This document shows positions 1-12,099 of a DNA stretch of 64,000 bases, piece after piece (positions within the stretch are counted from its first letter, which is position 1; every line of letters begins with the position of its first letter). A program made the translations under genes and the position numbers. The DNA comes from Tribonema minus (Eukaryota; Sar; Xanthophyceae; Tribonematales; Tribonemataceae): NCBI GenBank assembly GCA_017506865.1, contig JAFCMP010000139.1:116554-180553 (forward strand), written 5' to 3'. Under the pieces are notes generated by a model. The model searched no databases, had not been told where the DNA came from, and saw only the letters and a list, made by a program, of their open reading frames with translations.

Positions 1-3000
1 ACGTGGACGCGAGCGCGTCGGAGTCCGCGCCGGAGCGCGGCGGCGGCAAGGCGGGCGCGATGGCGGCGCGGCGCACGGGCAGCGGGCGGTCACGGCCAGT
101 CCCCCCCAAACGATCGCGGCGTAGCAGCACCGGCGGCGGCGGCGGCGGCGGCACTCCCGCAAGCGACCACGGCGCGGACGCGGACGACGTGGGGGGCGCG
201 GCGGCGGCGGCGACGGGGAAGATGGCCGCGGCGGCGGCGGCAGCGGAGACGGGGCCGCTGGGGGCGGCGGGGGAGGAGCTGCCGTTCGCGCTGAGCGGGT
301 ACTCGGCGAAGCGCCAGGACTTTGACGTGGAGCACGAGAACGACGCGGAGCAGGTGCGGCGCTGCAGTGACGGTTTCGGCTGCCGCGGTTGTGATGTCGC
401 GCTCGTCGTGCGGTCACGATCCTTCAGAGCTATTGCTGTGACGTAGGTGCGTGACCAAAAAGTGCTACTTAGCACAGATGCACGTTCAGCGACCTGCCAT
501 CAGCAGCTCAGTCAGTGGTCCAAACAATGATGTGTTTGCCAAGGCTCCACATCTGAATTGTACTGTTGCGCCACAATGGCCTGTACTTCTGGTGTGCTGC
601 ATCTTGCAATTGCCACAATGCTATGAATAGTTGCACCTCTGCTGTGTCGTGAACTGTGTATAGGACCATCCGCTGTCACTTCTGGTTGAGAAAGATGCGC
701 TTTGCATCAGACTCTTCAAGCCTAATTGGGCACTTCAGGCAGCCAGTTGCAAACCAGAATGCATGCTGTTACCGTGTCAAGCTTGAATGATAGGTCAGGC
801 ATATATATTATCATTGCTTGGCGAAATGAGCGCTTCGTAAGACACGGAATGCAGGTAGTTGCCTTGACGACCTGAAAGTTGAGCTCGGCTGGCTGTAACT
901 GTAAATTTGCACTGTCACCGTTGTGATGTTGCGGTTATGGAATCTTGGCGGGGCTACGCGCTGTGTCAGCCCAGAGCCGCCTGCGCCTCAGAAGATTCAA
1001 CACATCTGTAATTGACCTACAAACACAATAATGTGCCTGCGCTCAGGCTACACAGCAAATTGCCAAGGCAGCACGTCTGCCGCTTTACATCTCGTGCTTT
1101 GCCTCGCATCACACCCCCCCCCCCCCACCGCCTCCCGCGCCCCTCACGCATCGCATCCCCCCCCGCCCCCCCCCCCGCGCAGGCCCTGGCGGACATGGAG
1201 TTCAGCCCGGAGGACTCCGCCGCGGAGCGCGAGCTCAAGCACGAGGTCATTCGCATCTACAATGCGAAGCTCGCGGAGCGCGCGCGGCGGCGCGAGTTTG
1301 TGGTGGAGCGCCGCCTGCTGGACTACCGCGGCGTGGCGGCGCGCGAGCGGCGGCGCGAGCACAAGGAGGACCGGGAGCTGGCGGCGCGGCTGCGCGTGTT
1401 TGCGCGCCTGCAGTCGCGCGAGGAGCACGAGGCGTTCGTGGAGGGCGTGCTGCGCGCCAAGGCGCTGCGCAGGTGCGCGCGCGCGCATGTCCTGCATCAA
1501 CGTGTACATGCCGCGGAGTATGTCTGCATGCATGCACGCGCGCATGCAAACCACGCACGCATACGTGGACTGGAACAGCTTGATGGTTGTGCAGCTGGAG
1601 CGCAAGTCTACATGAACACCTGTTTGCCAAAACATGTATGGCGGTGACTCTCCGCTCCTCCCGCAGCAGTGCGCGTAGCGCAGCAGCCGCTGCTTTGCAT
1701 GCGTACAGCGGTGCATGGGTGCGTCGTAGCGACATTGCTGCTGGCAGCACTCAAGGTACTACTCCGAAGTCCATGATGATGATGACAGTGTGTGCAACGG
1801 GTGCAGCTTCGAGTCACCTTATGTTGGCGAAGCGTAGTCTAACACCTCCCCGCCTGCAGTTCAACCAATCAAAGATCAATTTTAGATTGCATTCAGTACG
1901 TTGCGCTTTGTGTGATATGCTGACGTGTCACATGATAGCTGGGCATAGCTAGTTTCGGGTCCACGTTGCTGTACATCAAGCGACCACAGGTGCGCACAAC
2001 TCATGCCGAGGTGCATGCGTGCCAAGCGCTGCCGCGTGATCTGTGAACAGCGGGTAGTCCACTGACCAATCGTGCGGCGCGCCTCAGCGCCTGCGTCATG
2101 GTGCGTCACCCGTTCACCAACACAGAGCCGTAGTGCCTACCAGCTGGGTCGCTGCTGCTGCAGCTCTGCTGCAGCTGCGCGCCTTGTGTTGTTCACCTGC
2201 GCCAGTCAACAAGTGATGGCTCTACGCTGCTGCTTCCCTCAGTCTCTCTGCAAAACCTCCACACGCTCTATTCCATGCGCCTGTTCCCCATCCAGAGGGC
2301 GCGCTTCTGCCTGCCTCCACTGACTTGCCCACCCGCGCGCGCACCGTCCGCGCGCGTTTGCAGGCGCATAGAGCAGCTGCAGGCGTACAGGCGCGCCGGC
2401 CTGCGCACGCTCGTGGAGTGCGAGGCCTTTGAGCTGACTCACGCCAAGTCCAAGGACGCCAACAACGCCGCCAGAGTCAAGCAGGGGCAGCAGCAGGCGG
2501 CGGCAGCGGCGGCGGCGGGGACCGCGGGCGGAGCCGCGCTGTCGCGAACGAGCTCTTTCTCCAGCGTGCAGCCGGGCGGGCCTCGAGCCAGGTACGGTGC
2601 ATCGAACACACTCCTCGTAAGCTTTGTCGGCAGCCTTCAATGTTGACATGTGTGCGGCGTGTTGAAGCACGTGTGCAAGCCCTGCACGGTGCCAACACCT
2701 CGTCAGTCAGCAGCTAGTCGTGGCAGCAACGGCGGCGCGGCGGCCGCCGCGAGGCGCAAGTTGTGTGCTTGGGTAGGTGCCGCTGCGAGCGGCAGCGGAG
2801 GGCACCCTTGTCGGTCGTAGACGCGCTAGCCGGCTATGCAAGCGGAACAGCGCGCGCTACTTGTGAGCAGAGGCGTGTCGCGTGCTTTTCACCTTCAAGG
2901 GCCTCTGAAGTGCAATCAAGTGCTGATGTGTCTTGTCAAGCGTACATGTTCTGCCATGTACACATGAATACTCATGCACCTATGGTTACAATTGCCCATG

Positions 3001-5307
3001 CGCCCAAGACGCCCTATTTTGAGAGCTGTGACATAACGCACATGCACACGTTGGGGAGGCATGTGCAGTGACCGCACGGGGAGAAGTATCATTCCCCCTT
3101 CTCGCAGCGGGCTTCAACACGTGCTTGGGGATACTGAGAATGCTGACAGCAGAGCTTGTACATCGTGCCGGACCCATCACGACACGGTTCACACGTACTC
3201 CCGACGTGTGCTTGTAGATTGCTCCAAGTGCCCGCGCGAGCCGTGCTCCCACGTCCCGCGCGTTGCCCCCCTCACGCATGCTCTCCCCCCCGTTCCTCTG
3301 CTGCATTGCTCAGCGCGGATGACATGGACGTAACTGGCGCGCTGCACCCGCTGGGAGCCATGCCCGCGCCGGCCGCGGATCCCAACGCGCCCCCGCCGCT
3401 GGACATATCGCAGGAGCCGGGCTTCCAACTGCTGTCCGCGAAGGAGGTGAGTTGAAGTTCAGCGCCACGAGCACGGGGGCGCAATGCTGAGAGCACTGCT
3501 GATGCAAATGTGCAGCAGACGCGGCATCGGTGTCCGCAGCGGTGGGGCCGAGCGGCGTCATCGTGCGGGTGTTTGCTGGAACGCTCGTCACACTGACAGC
3601 AGCGCTTCCCTGCCATTCTACTGTCGTCTGGACACACTCATGGCGTGCCGCCTGTCGAGACCCGGCGCCGACGCCGGCGCTGCATCGTGTGCGCTGCGCT
3701 GCCGCAGTGTGTCTGCGTAGGTCACGGCATGAACGTGTCTTTTCGCAGCGCGCACCCCGCAAAGGTTCAATGGTTTCCCTTGTGCGCCGGGTCCTTTGAT
3801 GCGCGAAGCGCTTCTGTGCATGTAACGCTGGGTACTGCTGTTGCGTGTACGCGCGCGCAGGCCAGCCTCTGTGCGCACCTGCGGCTCCTCCCTCAGCAGT
3901 ACACGGCCATCAAGGACGCGCTCGTGCGCGAGAGCTTTGCACGCGGCATCGTGCCGAAGGACGCCGCCGCCGCGGGCGTGGCGCAGGTGCGTTTGCGCAT
4001 GTTCTACATAGCACTCATGGCAGTGCTCAGGAACGTTAGAACATAATATATATAGAGAGAGCCATCGTGTCGCCGCACGATGGTTCGAAACCCGCTCACC
4101 ACCTTCTGCGCAACGTGCAGCCACGAGCGCTATCAATAGCTGCTGAACCTCCTGTGTTGGGCTACCAGCTGGAGCTGGCCTATCGAACACGTGAGACCTT
4201 TCCGTACTGAACACCCATGCCTCAAACGCTAGAAAGCTTGCACACAGAAGTCGTTTGACTACTGTGATATGGTGGTACTGTTTGACTCGTGGCCAATGAC
4301 TGCAGTAGCGGTGACCACGGTTATTGGTGGAAGGCACTTGCGGGTAACCACACCATGCCATCTACAGCTCTACGATATTTTTATTTGTTTTCATATACTT
4401 CTAGAAAGTATTTATGGCAGATGCAAGGCGTGCCTACGGGACAACGCTGTTTGCAGGAATTTGAATTGAAGCGCATGCAGCACGCCTGCGGAGGCTGACC
4501 ACGCGGTGTTGGATGTAAAGCGCAGAGACGCGCGCGCTGTGCGATCATTGCCAGGCGCTGATCTCACGCTCCCCGCGGGATGCATGGAAGCGTTGAGTGT
4601 GAACCGCAGAGCACGACCCCATGAGCTGCCACGAGCGCATGCGCGCAAATAAACATGTATGCCCTGATCATGCCGCTGTCGTGCTCCTCTCGCTGATCCC
4701 CCCTCCCCACCTCAATCCCCCTCTTGCACGCGCACAGCTGGTGACGTGCGATATCAGCCAGGCCGGCGCCGTGTACGACTTCACGGTCTCCTGCGGCTGG
4801 CTCGCCTCTGAGTCCCACCTGCCGCCGCCATCAGCACCTCAGCCGGCGGCGGCAGCAGCAGCAGGGGCGCCAGCGCCGGAAGAGTCAGGGCTGCGCATGG
4901 CGGTCGACGGCGACGCGCGCACTTCGAACACCGCCGCGGCAGCGGCAAACGGCGCCGCTGCTGCCGTCGTTCCGGCATCATCGGTGGAGTTCGGCGCGTC
5001 AAAGCCAGCGGTTGTGCTGACGGCGCCGCCGGCAGATGGCGCAGCGGCAGCGGCGGCAGCGCAGGCGGCCATGGCAGCGGCCGCTGCTGCGGCAGCTGCC
5101 ACTGGGTATGGTGCGGCGACGCTGCCGATGCCGGGGCTGTGGGACAGCGGCAATTTAGTGCAAGGTCTGGTAGCGCCGCCGCCGGCGGCAGCGGTGGCGC
5201 CAGCGCAGGCTCTGCCGCCACCAGCTGCGGCGGCGGCGGCTGCCCCCGCGGCAGCCTCTTTTGACCCTTTCGCGTCTGCGAATTCGCTCGAGGAGTTTGC
5301 GTTGTGA
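1..5307 (+). CDS. ADA2: ADA2-like transcriptional adaptor, C-terminal part (5' partial)
   Basis: Subunit of SAGA-type histone acetyltransferase complexes, expected to work in the nucleus with GCN5. Exons read by hand: 1-353, 1183-1472, 2364-2591, about 2718-2764 (uncertain), 3314-3446, 3861-3986 and 4738-5307. The first exon ends in ENDAEQ and the next starts ALADMEF, followed by a charged helical block (IYNAKLAERARRREFVVERR, then LLDYRGVAARERRREHKEDR) and RIEQLQAYRRAGLRTLVE. This is the conserved ADA2 middle region. Exons at 3.4-4.8 kb encode a SWIRM domain (LCAHLRLLPQQYTAIKDALV, then YDFTVSCGW). The ZZ finger and SANT domain expected at the N terminus must lie upstream of the window. An alanine-rich tail of about 165 residues follows SWIRM before the TGA at 5305, longer than usual. 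Acceptors carry C-rich tracts. The small fourth exon is the weakest part of the model. Confidence 0.88.
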
Positions 5308-5902
5308 TGAATGTACAGGACGGCCGGATCATAGAGGTGGCTGCCTTCTGTTGCACTTGTGCTGTCTTGAAGACACTGAGATCAGTTTGCTCGCAATTGG
5401 GTTGGTAATGTGCCTACTTGTTCCCAGGTTAGGCATGATGATACGGTTGAAGCGTACAGCGGCGCCGCATTGGGCGAGCGCAGATGTTCTGGACGCGCTG
5501 AGGACATGTGTAGTCACATGCATACAGGACAACCTCGAACACACTCATTCAGATGAACTTGAAGTTGAACTTGAACTTAACGTTCGTTGCGCTACGCTAC
5601 GGTACGGCACCCTGCAACCCCCTGGGCAAAATTTTCTCACTACATCCGCGCTGTCATCTTGCTCCATTGATGTGGGTCCAGTGCTTCGAAAGGCCAGGAG
5701 ATAGCTGGTTGCTGCTAGTAAGACGCGGCCTCAGTGCGAAGTAAAAGGCGGGCTGCCGCTGGCATGGAGTGGCTCCTTGAAATTTGCTCGCCAATACCAG
5801 CGGCCACCCCCGCCATGCTGAACCCAGGCAGACTTGCGGACTGCCGCTTGCCTTACCATCACAACCCGCTCTTGCCGCGAAAGCAGCCACCTCAATTTTA
5901 TC
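5308..5902. other. Intergenic gap between the ADA2-like and cupin genes
   Basis: About 600 bases holding the end of the ADA2-like transcript and the promoter region of the cupin gene. I see no conserved coding segment, RNA gene or clear core promoter motif here. Confidence 0.6.
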
Positions 5903-7788
5903 ATGTCTCCCGTCTTCAGCAACAAGACTTTCTGCCTGGCGACTGTTGCTCTGGTAGTGGCTACCCAGCCTGGCAGCGCCGCTCCTCAGCGCCTGCGCGG
6001 GGCGATGCAGAGCGACAGGCGGCTGACCGAGCAGTACCCTGTCAACTTCGCACTCCCCACCAGGGCTGCCTTCAGGTGAGCCATGGTCTTGCAGCAGATG
6101 ATACACATGTTCTTGCAGCAGACTACCTATACACATGACTTGGCAGCAAAAGAGAGCGCGCTGAAAAGATGACTGATATGTGTGGTGCCCACCCTGTCAC
6201 ACCGATGCCGGATTTGTAATGTGCGCAGCCCGCAGGGCATGTTGTGACAAGTTGCTGTCAACACAGTGCAGCATATTCAGGAGCACTTCATGGTGTGCAC
6301 TGACTGACAGCGAGCGGCTTGCTCACATCAATTTTTGCCTCACATCCTTTGATGTTGCATCGCCAGGGCTCAGTTCCAGCCTGAGGAGTTCAAGTTTGAC
6401 CTCGCCGGTCTTGACGTACCTCCAGGAGAGGGTGGCAGTGTTCAGGCACTGGGCGCTGCTCAACTGCCTTCGCTCACGGGCGAGAAGGTCGCCATGGTCA
6501 GGCTCGTTCTGGAGGCAAGTTTTATTCAAAGGCTGCGTCCCTGTTTGTCATACAAATGTCCAGCAGGGTCTGTGTTGACGTTTTGAACAAGCCCGCAATC
6601 TAAAATTTAATTTGAATTTCTTAAAAGCCTGAGAGATAGATAAACCTATGCTGGTCTCGCTTCATTGCTTCTGTGGCATTTACTTACAGAGTTGTGCACC
6701 TGCACTGCACCCACAAGCGTTCATTCAAACTCAGCTGGTCTGTATGTACTACAGAGCACGCGCCTGAGGCTGTTCATTTGTGTGGGTACATGATGTCACA
6801 GGCACGCCTGCTATAGGCAGTATCTACGTGTAGTCGTCTGTTGATCTCATAGTCATGTGCTGTCCCTCCCCTCTATGTATGCACTGCAGCCCTGCGGCAT
6901 CAACCTGCCCCACGTGCACCCCCGTGCCACCGAGATCCTGTTTGTGGTAGACGCCGCGCCTGAGGGTGTTCTCATGGCCTTTGTGGAGGAGAATGTGGCA
7001 ATGCAGGGCCCGCGTGCCATCACCAACACCGTCACCACCGGCCAGGCGACGTTCTTCCCCCAAGGACTCGTGCACATGCAGGTGCGTACCGCTACATATA
7101 CTGCCAGCTATGCAGTACATGTGATATCACCAATGTTTGAATCATTGCAGCAATGTGCACAGAACCTTGAAGCAAATCTTGCAGTAAATGCCTTCACGCT
7201 CAGAGTGTGCAGAGCATGGCGGGTGTTAGTGCACTCCCTGACTAAATGCTCTGCTACACCCTGACTGAACGCTTCGCTATGCTGCGGCCTGTGCGCCCTG
7301 AGGCAGCTGATACAAACATAAGACATGTCCTCAACTTCAAAAGTCCATGTGCGCACCTTGGATGATGTGCTGCACTTGCTCATCAACCTCAAAAAGTCCA
7401 TGCGCGCACCTTGCCTCATATTCTCGCGGCCTTTGTCTCATGTGATTGCATGCATGCCGCTCGACATAACACTGCACAAGCGTATCTGGAGTGGCACAAC
7501 ACGCCGCGTGGCAAATGCACTTGTACTGAAGTCATTCCCGCTACTGTACAGGTCAACATGGGCTGCACCCCCGCCACCATGATCGCGGCACTGGGCTCTG
7601 ACGACTTTGGCGTGCAGACCATCACGACCACCGCCATTGCGGGCCTTGCCTACGACGAGAACCTCAAGGAGGGCACCGCCGCCGCCTTTGGCATCTCCCA
7701 GGACCAGCTCATACACCTGGTGGAGGGTTTCCCGGGCAACCCCGCTGCGGGCGCGGAGGAGTGCCGCAAGCGCTGCAACATCTACTAA
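5903..7788 (+). CDS. Germin-like cupin protein, secreted
   Basis: Four exons, 5903-6075, 6367-6514, 6890-7081 and 7552-7788, join in frame to 249 residues. The ATG is chosen because it begins a typical signal peptide (MSPVFSNKTFCLATVALVVA) with a cleavage-like GSAA. The cupin core is complete. Motif 1 is GINLPHVHPRATE, giving the H-x-H and E metal ligands. Motif 2 is GQATFFPQGLVHMQVN, giving the third histidine in the pattern G-x5-P-x-G-x2-H-x3-N. Germin-like proteins are usually extracellular manganese-binding proteins, some with oxalate oxidase or superoxide dismutase activity; the sequence does not say which applies here. The length is slightly above the usual 200-220. A C-terminal ECRKRC pair of cysteines could form a disulfide. 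The second intron begins with GC. Confidence 0.9.
6515..6889 (+). other. GC-AG intron in the cupin gene
   Basis: The exon ends ...CTG GAG and the intron starts GCAAGT, the normal consensus for GC donors. It ends TGCACTGCAG. Joining gives LEPCGINLPH, exactly the expected germin-like sequence, so the unusual donor is well supported by the protein. Confidence 0.85.
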
Positions 7789-10390
7789 GTGACAGCATGC
7801 TCCAGCACAGAGAAGACCGGTGGGAAATACCATGCCTTGCAGTGTACTTACGACTGGTGTAGTGGCGGTCGGCTGAGGAGTCCCAGTGTTATTTGAGGCT
7901 TTACGCAGTGGAGGTTTGGGGAGGTTTTGGTGGTTCTGGTGCACATGGCCTAGCAGTAGAAGACATTGTCATAGTATTGTGGGTACGGGCGGACAACGAG
8001 CAGGGGGCCTGCCTTTCAAATTCACCCCAACTTGCATTGGTGCGGCGCACACTACACACAGGACAATTCATGTACTTCAAGAGTATGCGCATTCATCCCC
8101 AGCAGAGCAACAACTGAAGCGCAGTTGCAATTTGTTACATGTCACCTTTCCAGTGGATGCCAGTGCAGCAGCGTCACTCACATAACCTGCGGCCTATGTG
8201 GTCTGGCACACGGCATTTCATGCTTGGGTAAATGGTTTCAGACCTTTAATGATACATCACTTGACATGGCAATAGTGATGGCGGCTGCTTGCTGTGGAGC
8301 GCTGCCATATCTTGCTGTTGTTCTGTTTTGTGTGGCTGCTGCACGGCTTGTCCCTCATGACTTGGTATGCTGCCATGTAGTCTTAAACTAGTTTTGGCAT
8401 TTGGTCACTCTTTTAACAGCCTCGCCGGTCCAGGCGCAGCATACGTGGTGTATTGACATTTTAATCCACTCAGCATGGACTGCGAGTACGGTATTTCGCA
8501 GAAGTTTCTAGCTGGTCTTTGTTTATACTCAAACATGATGGAGGGTTGATATTTAAAGGTGGGCAAGCCTGGCTCGAAGCTAGGGTTGTTAGCCGGACTA
8601 AGTTTTTGTGTTGCAAAGAGCTGAATTCTTCGTCAAATGACTGCATTGTGCATCCGTCCGTGCAGCGCAGAACCCATGCTTCTTGCAGAATGGGCAGGTG
8701 ACCTCTGTGCCGCTGTGCATTTCACGACGCCTGCGCTAAGCCCCCACCCCGCCCCGTTCTGCACCAAAGGAAGCACGCGATTGGTGTATGCTGGCCGCTC
8801 CAGGAGGCTGAGATCCGCCACACACGCCTTGCCCGGCTTGGGCTAACCAGTTGGACAGGTAGCTGTGGTCCACCGCCTAGTTGGCGACGTCCTGCTCATC
8901 CCATGTAGGCTTCGGCTGGTGGCCGCTCTGCCGTGCTGCCGTGCCGCTCTCTGCAGCCCAGCGTTGCTAGCGGTTACCTCAGCTCTGTCAGCTTGTGCGG
9001 CCTGTCGTGCCGCATCTGCGGCACTGGCGACTCCAATGGCGCCGCCGCCAACCCAGGCCGTTGAGGCGGCAGCAGGCGCTGTCGCCTCTCAGGCTGCGTG
9101 ACCTCTGTACATCGCTGGCCTCGGCGGCGTCGCATGTCGGATTTGACGCTCTACACTTTTTGCGATTGTTGACAGGGGTATTGGTCGCATCCCTGCTGCC
9201 GCGCTCGTTCTCGCAGGGGCTGCGCGCGAGACCTTGGTACCAAGCGCGCCGGCCGCCACCGCTGGGCGAGCAGACTGCGCCGGTGGTGCCGCCGCTGCAC
9301 CTGCATCAGGCTTAGCACAAGCCACAGATGCAGACTCTCGGAGGTGCCGCAGCGCTGTGTGCACCCGTGACCTTATTGGCACCGCTGTGCACAACAGGGG
9401 CCTTCGGTGGTGGGGTAGCAGAGATATACAGGAGGGGGGGCGGGGGGAGGTGGGGGGTGGGGAGCACTTCAGAAGGAGATAGCAACAGAAACGCGCATTT
9501 GTCGGTGCTGAGCGTTGTCGCAAGACGTTGCGCGGGCGCAGTGCATTAAATTCGCAGTCGGATGCCATCGCTGTCAGCCCGCACGTGAAGTTATATTATG
9601 TCATGATGGCTGCACAGCAGTGGACATGCTAGGAGCAGTAATGGCGCAATCATCGCACACTCATCGCCCCAGTACTCATGCTAGGATTGCAGTCCACTTG
9701 CACATCTTGAAGTATTTAGTATATATTTGTACTTCTAAGTTTTAACTTGTTTCAATGCATGAGGATACCCAAAGCCAGGGCGCAAAGTGGCACACTAGAC
9801 GTACTGAGGTACATTGTGTATCAAGGAACATGCATGCAGCGACAGCAGAAGACGCGCTCTGTTGCATGCAGGCAGCTCACTGCGCTTGCACTGCACTCAG
9901 TCTGGCAGATCTCAAGATGCGTCTTGATGTCAAACCAGCTTAGGGTGCTGCCGATGCCTACGCAATGGTGATGCACACCCGAGACGCACTGACGGTAGGC
10001 GGCACACGCGACTCGCAGAACGCCGTGGCTAACCTGCACGTCATTGCCATCGACACCAGGACCTTGGCGCGGCGGCGGCGGCATTTGCCGCCATGTGACG
10101 GTTCCCAATGGCATGACGGTGGGCAGGATTGTGGCCTAGGCACTGCGTGGAGTAGTCTGCGCCCTGATGGAGGCCCGCGCTTCAGCGGTCACCTGTGTGA
10201 TCATCACCTCATCTCTGCAGCCCCTTCCATCACTTTTAAAAGAGGACGGATGGAGATGGGAGAGCTTAGTGATGGCGGTCCCGTGCCACCGTGATGATGA
10301 TCGTAGCGCAGTCAATGAGCGCACTGACTACTGCTATCTCCACACTTTGCAGAGCAAAGAGGTATAATAATAATTGGTGTCAAGAAAAAA
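7789..10390. other. Gene-poor interval before the ankyrin cluster
   Basis: About 2.6 kb downstream of the cupin gene. No open reading frame here looks like a gene. Short open stretches at about 8.9-9.1 kb and 9.96-10.29 kb have biased composition. The second reads VGGTRDSQNAVANLHVIAID and could be a decayed coding fragment, but no family is recognised. A G-rich tract lies at about 9431-9460. Confidence 0.5.
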
Positions 10391-10397
10391 GCAACGA

Positions 10398-10414
10398 GGA
10401 CTCGCCTACTTCAA
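10398..10414 (+). promoter_or_regulatory. Shared upstream element, copy 1
   Basis: GGACTCGCCTACTTCAA lies about 95 bases before the start of ankyrin copy 1. The same motif occurs ahead of all four copies, within otherwise variable leader sequence. It may be a core promoter, a 5' UTR element or simply part of the duplicated unit. Confidence 0.4.
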
Positions 10415-10507
10415 TCTTGAATCCAAGTTAAGACACGCCATCAATCCTTGAATGCGACAGGCCTAAACAGCCAGCGCAGCCGCAACCAGGCATCATTCAC
10501 AAAAAAT

Positions 10508-11674
10508 ATGGCGCAGCAACAGCAGCCGCTGCTGAGAGCCCCATCCTGGATGCTTCCCTTGCTCCCCACATCCTGGCCTTTCTACCCCCGTCCTTAATGA
10601 TCAGAAGCACCCTGCCGGGCTTTCAACTGCGCTGCGACAAAGCAGACCACCGTGGCGCAGGAAGCCACCTGCAGCACCAGTCTGTCTGTTTGGGCTATAG
10701 ACAACGGCATGAGCCCAACGGTGGTGCAGAATTCTTGCATCTGCCATGGCGACCTTGATGGACTGCTTCTGCTCCGCAGCCATCATGAGCCGGCGTTGCG
10801 AGAAGCCCACGCTCTTCGCGCCGCCAAAGCGGGCAATGTGCGGATGCTGCAGTGGCTGCTAGAGCAGGGCTGTGGCTCTGGCCATAATGCGGATGTATGC
10901 CGCTTTGCGGCCGAGGGAGAGCACCTGGAAGCGCTGCAGTGGCTGCGCCAAAGTGGCAGCCCCTGGGACGAATCCACATGCTCGGCTGCAGCCGACCATG
11001 GACACTCGGAGCTGCTGCAGTGGGCGCGCGCCAACGGCTGCCGCTGGAGTAGCACAGTTTGCTCAGCGGCGGCGGCAGGCGGGCATCTAGAGGTGCTGCG
11101 GTGGGCACGCGCGAACGGCTGCCCCTGGGACAAGCGGACCTGCAGTGCTGCTGCCAAGCGAGGGCACTTGCAGGTACTGCAGTGGGCCCGCGCCAACGGC
11201 TGCCCCTGGAGCAGGGACATCTGCAATATTGCTGCAAGGGCAGGGCAGTTGGAGGTGCTGCAGTGGGCGCGCGCCAACGGATGCCCCTGGGACGAGGTGA
11301 CCTGTGCCCGTGCTGCTGAACGAGGCGACCTTCAGATGCTCAAGTGGCTTCGTGCGAACGGATGCCCCTGGGACATGCGGACGTGCGACGAAGCCGCGTC
11401 TGGAGGGCACCTCGAGGTGCTGCAGTGGGCGCGCGCCAACGGATGCCCGTGGAGCGAACGCGCATGCTACTATGCTTTGGGGGACGGACTCTGCGATGTG
11501 CTGCGCTGGGCACTCGCAAACGGCGCTCCCCATGACCACGGGCGGCTGTGCTGGTACGCTATGGAAGAGTGTAATGATCTAGGGTGCCGTAACAAGATAA
11601 TAGAGATTCAGAGTGCCTTGACATGCTGCACTGCGTGCGCGCTCATGAGTGCTCCGAGGAGGCTTCCACCATAG
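10508..11674 (+). pseudogene. Ankyrin-repeat gene copy 1, broken at its start
   Basis: The conserved MAQQ start is at 10508, but compared with copies 2-4 one base is missing around 10523-10530 and one extra C is present around 10606-10610. Between the two, the frame runs into TAA at 10595, immediately followed by TGA. After the second shift the original frame is restored and stays open to 11674. It encodes about ten 27-residue ankyrin-like repeats of the type GHLEVLQWARANGCPWD. The first ATG in the restored frame is at 10709, inside the N-terminal domain, so a shortened protein without the F-box-like part is possible. The intact long frame suggests the breaks are recent or that the short product is still kept. 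Confidence 0.75.
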
Positions 11675-12099
11675 CATGTGCGAAACTCTGGCAGATGGCT
11701 GAGTGAGAGCACGCCAATGGGTGCTCAGGGGCGTAATGCCGGCAAGCATCGTCGTTGTTCTCACGTGTGTTCAGATTCAGGCAGAAAGGGCAGCACTTCC
11801 AACTTCACGTGGAGGATGCCGAGCGCATGCATGCGCCTGTAAAATAGAAGAGTGAAGTGCATGTAGACCCGCATATTGCAAGTTCAACCCGAAAGTTGTA
11901 TGCCGGAGTGCAGAATCGGTTTGACATACTTTGAAGCAACAAAGCACGCGTGTGCGATGAGCGGATTGCATTTTTTGTGTGCTGTTTGCCTGGCCTCGGC
12001 CTCCTGCAATTATCTGATTTGTTTGCATGCGCATGACAACTTCTTTCGTGCAATGCTGAGCAGCATGCTTGCATAATCTTTCAATGGGAGGCTATCGTT

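Noticed and set aside
1144-1750. Minus-strand open frames over the ADA2-like exon
   Set aside because: They are shadows of a GC-rich exon; the plus strand matches the conserved ADA2 family.
4040-4110. GGTTCGAAACCC, resembling the B box of a tRNA gene
   Set aside because: No matching acceptor, D-arm or anticodon stem could be drawn around it, and it lies in an intron of the ADA2-like gene.
10695-11540. Long open frames antisense to the ankyrin genes (also at 15.6-16.3, 20.1-20.9 and 23.1-23.9 kb)
   Set aside because: They are by-products of the 81-base, GC-rich repeat in other frames. They show no start or upstream context of their own, while the plus-strand frames carry the conserved family sequence.
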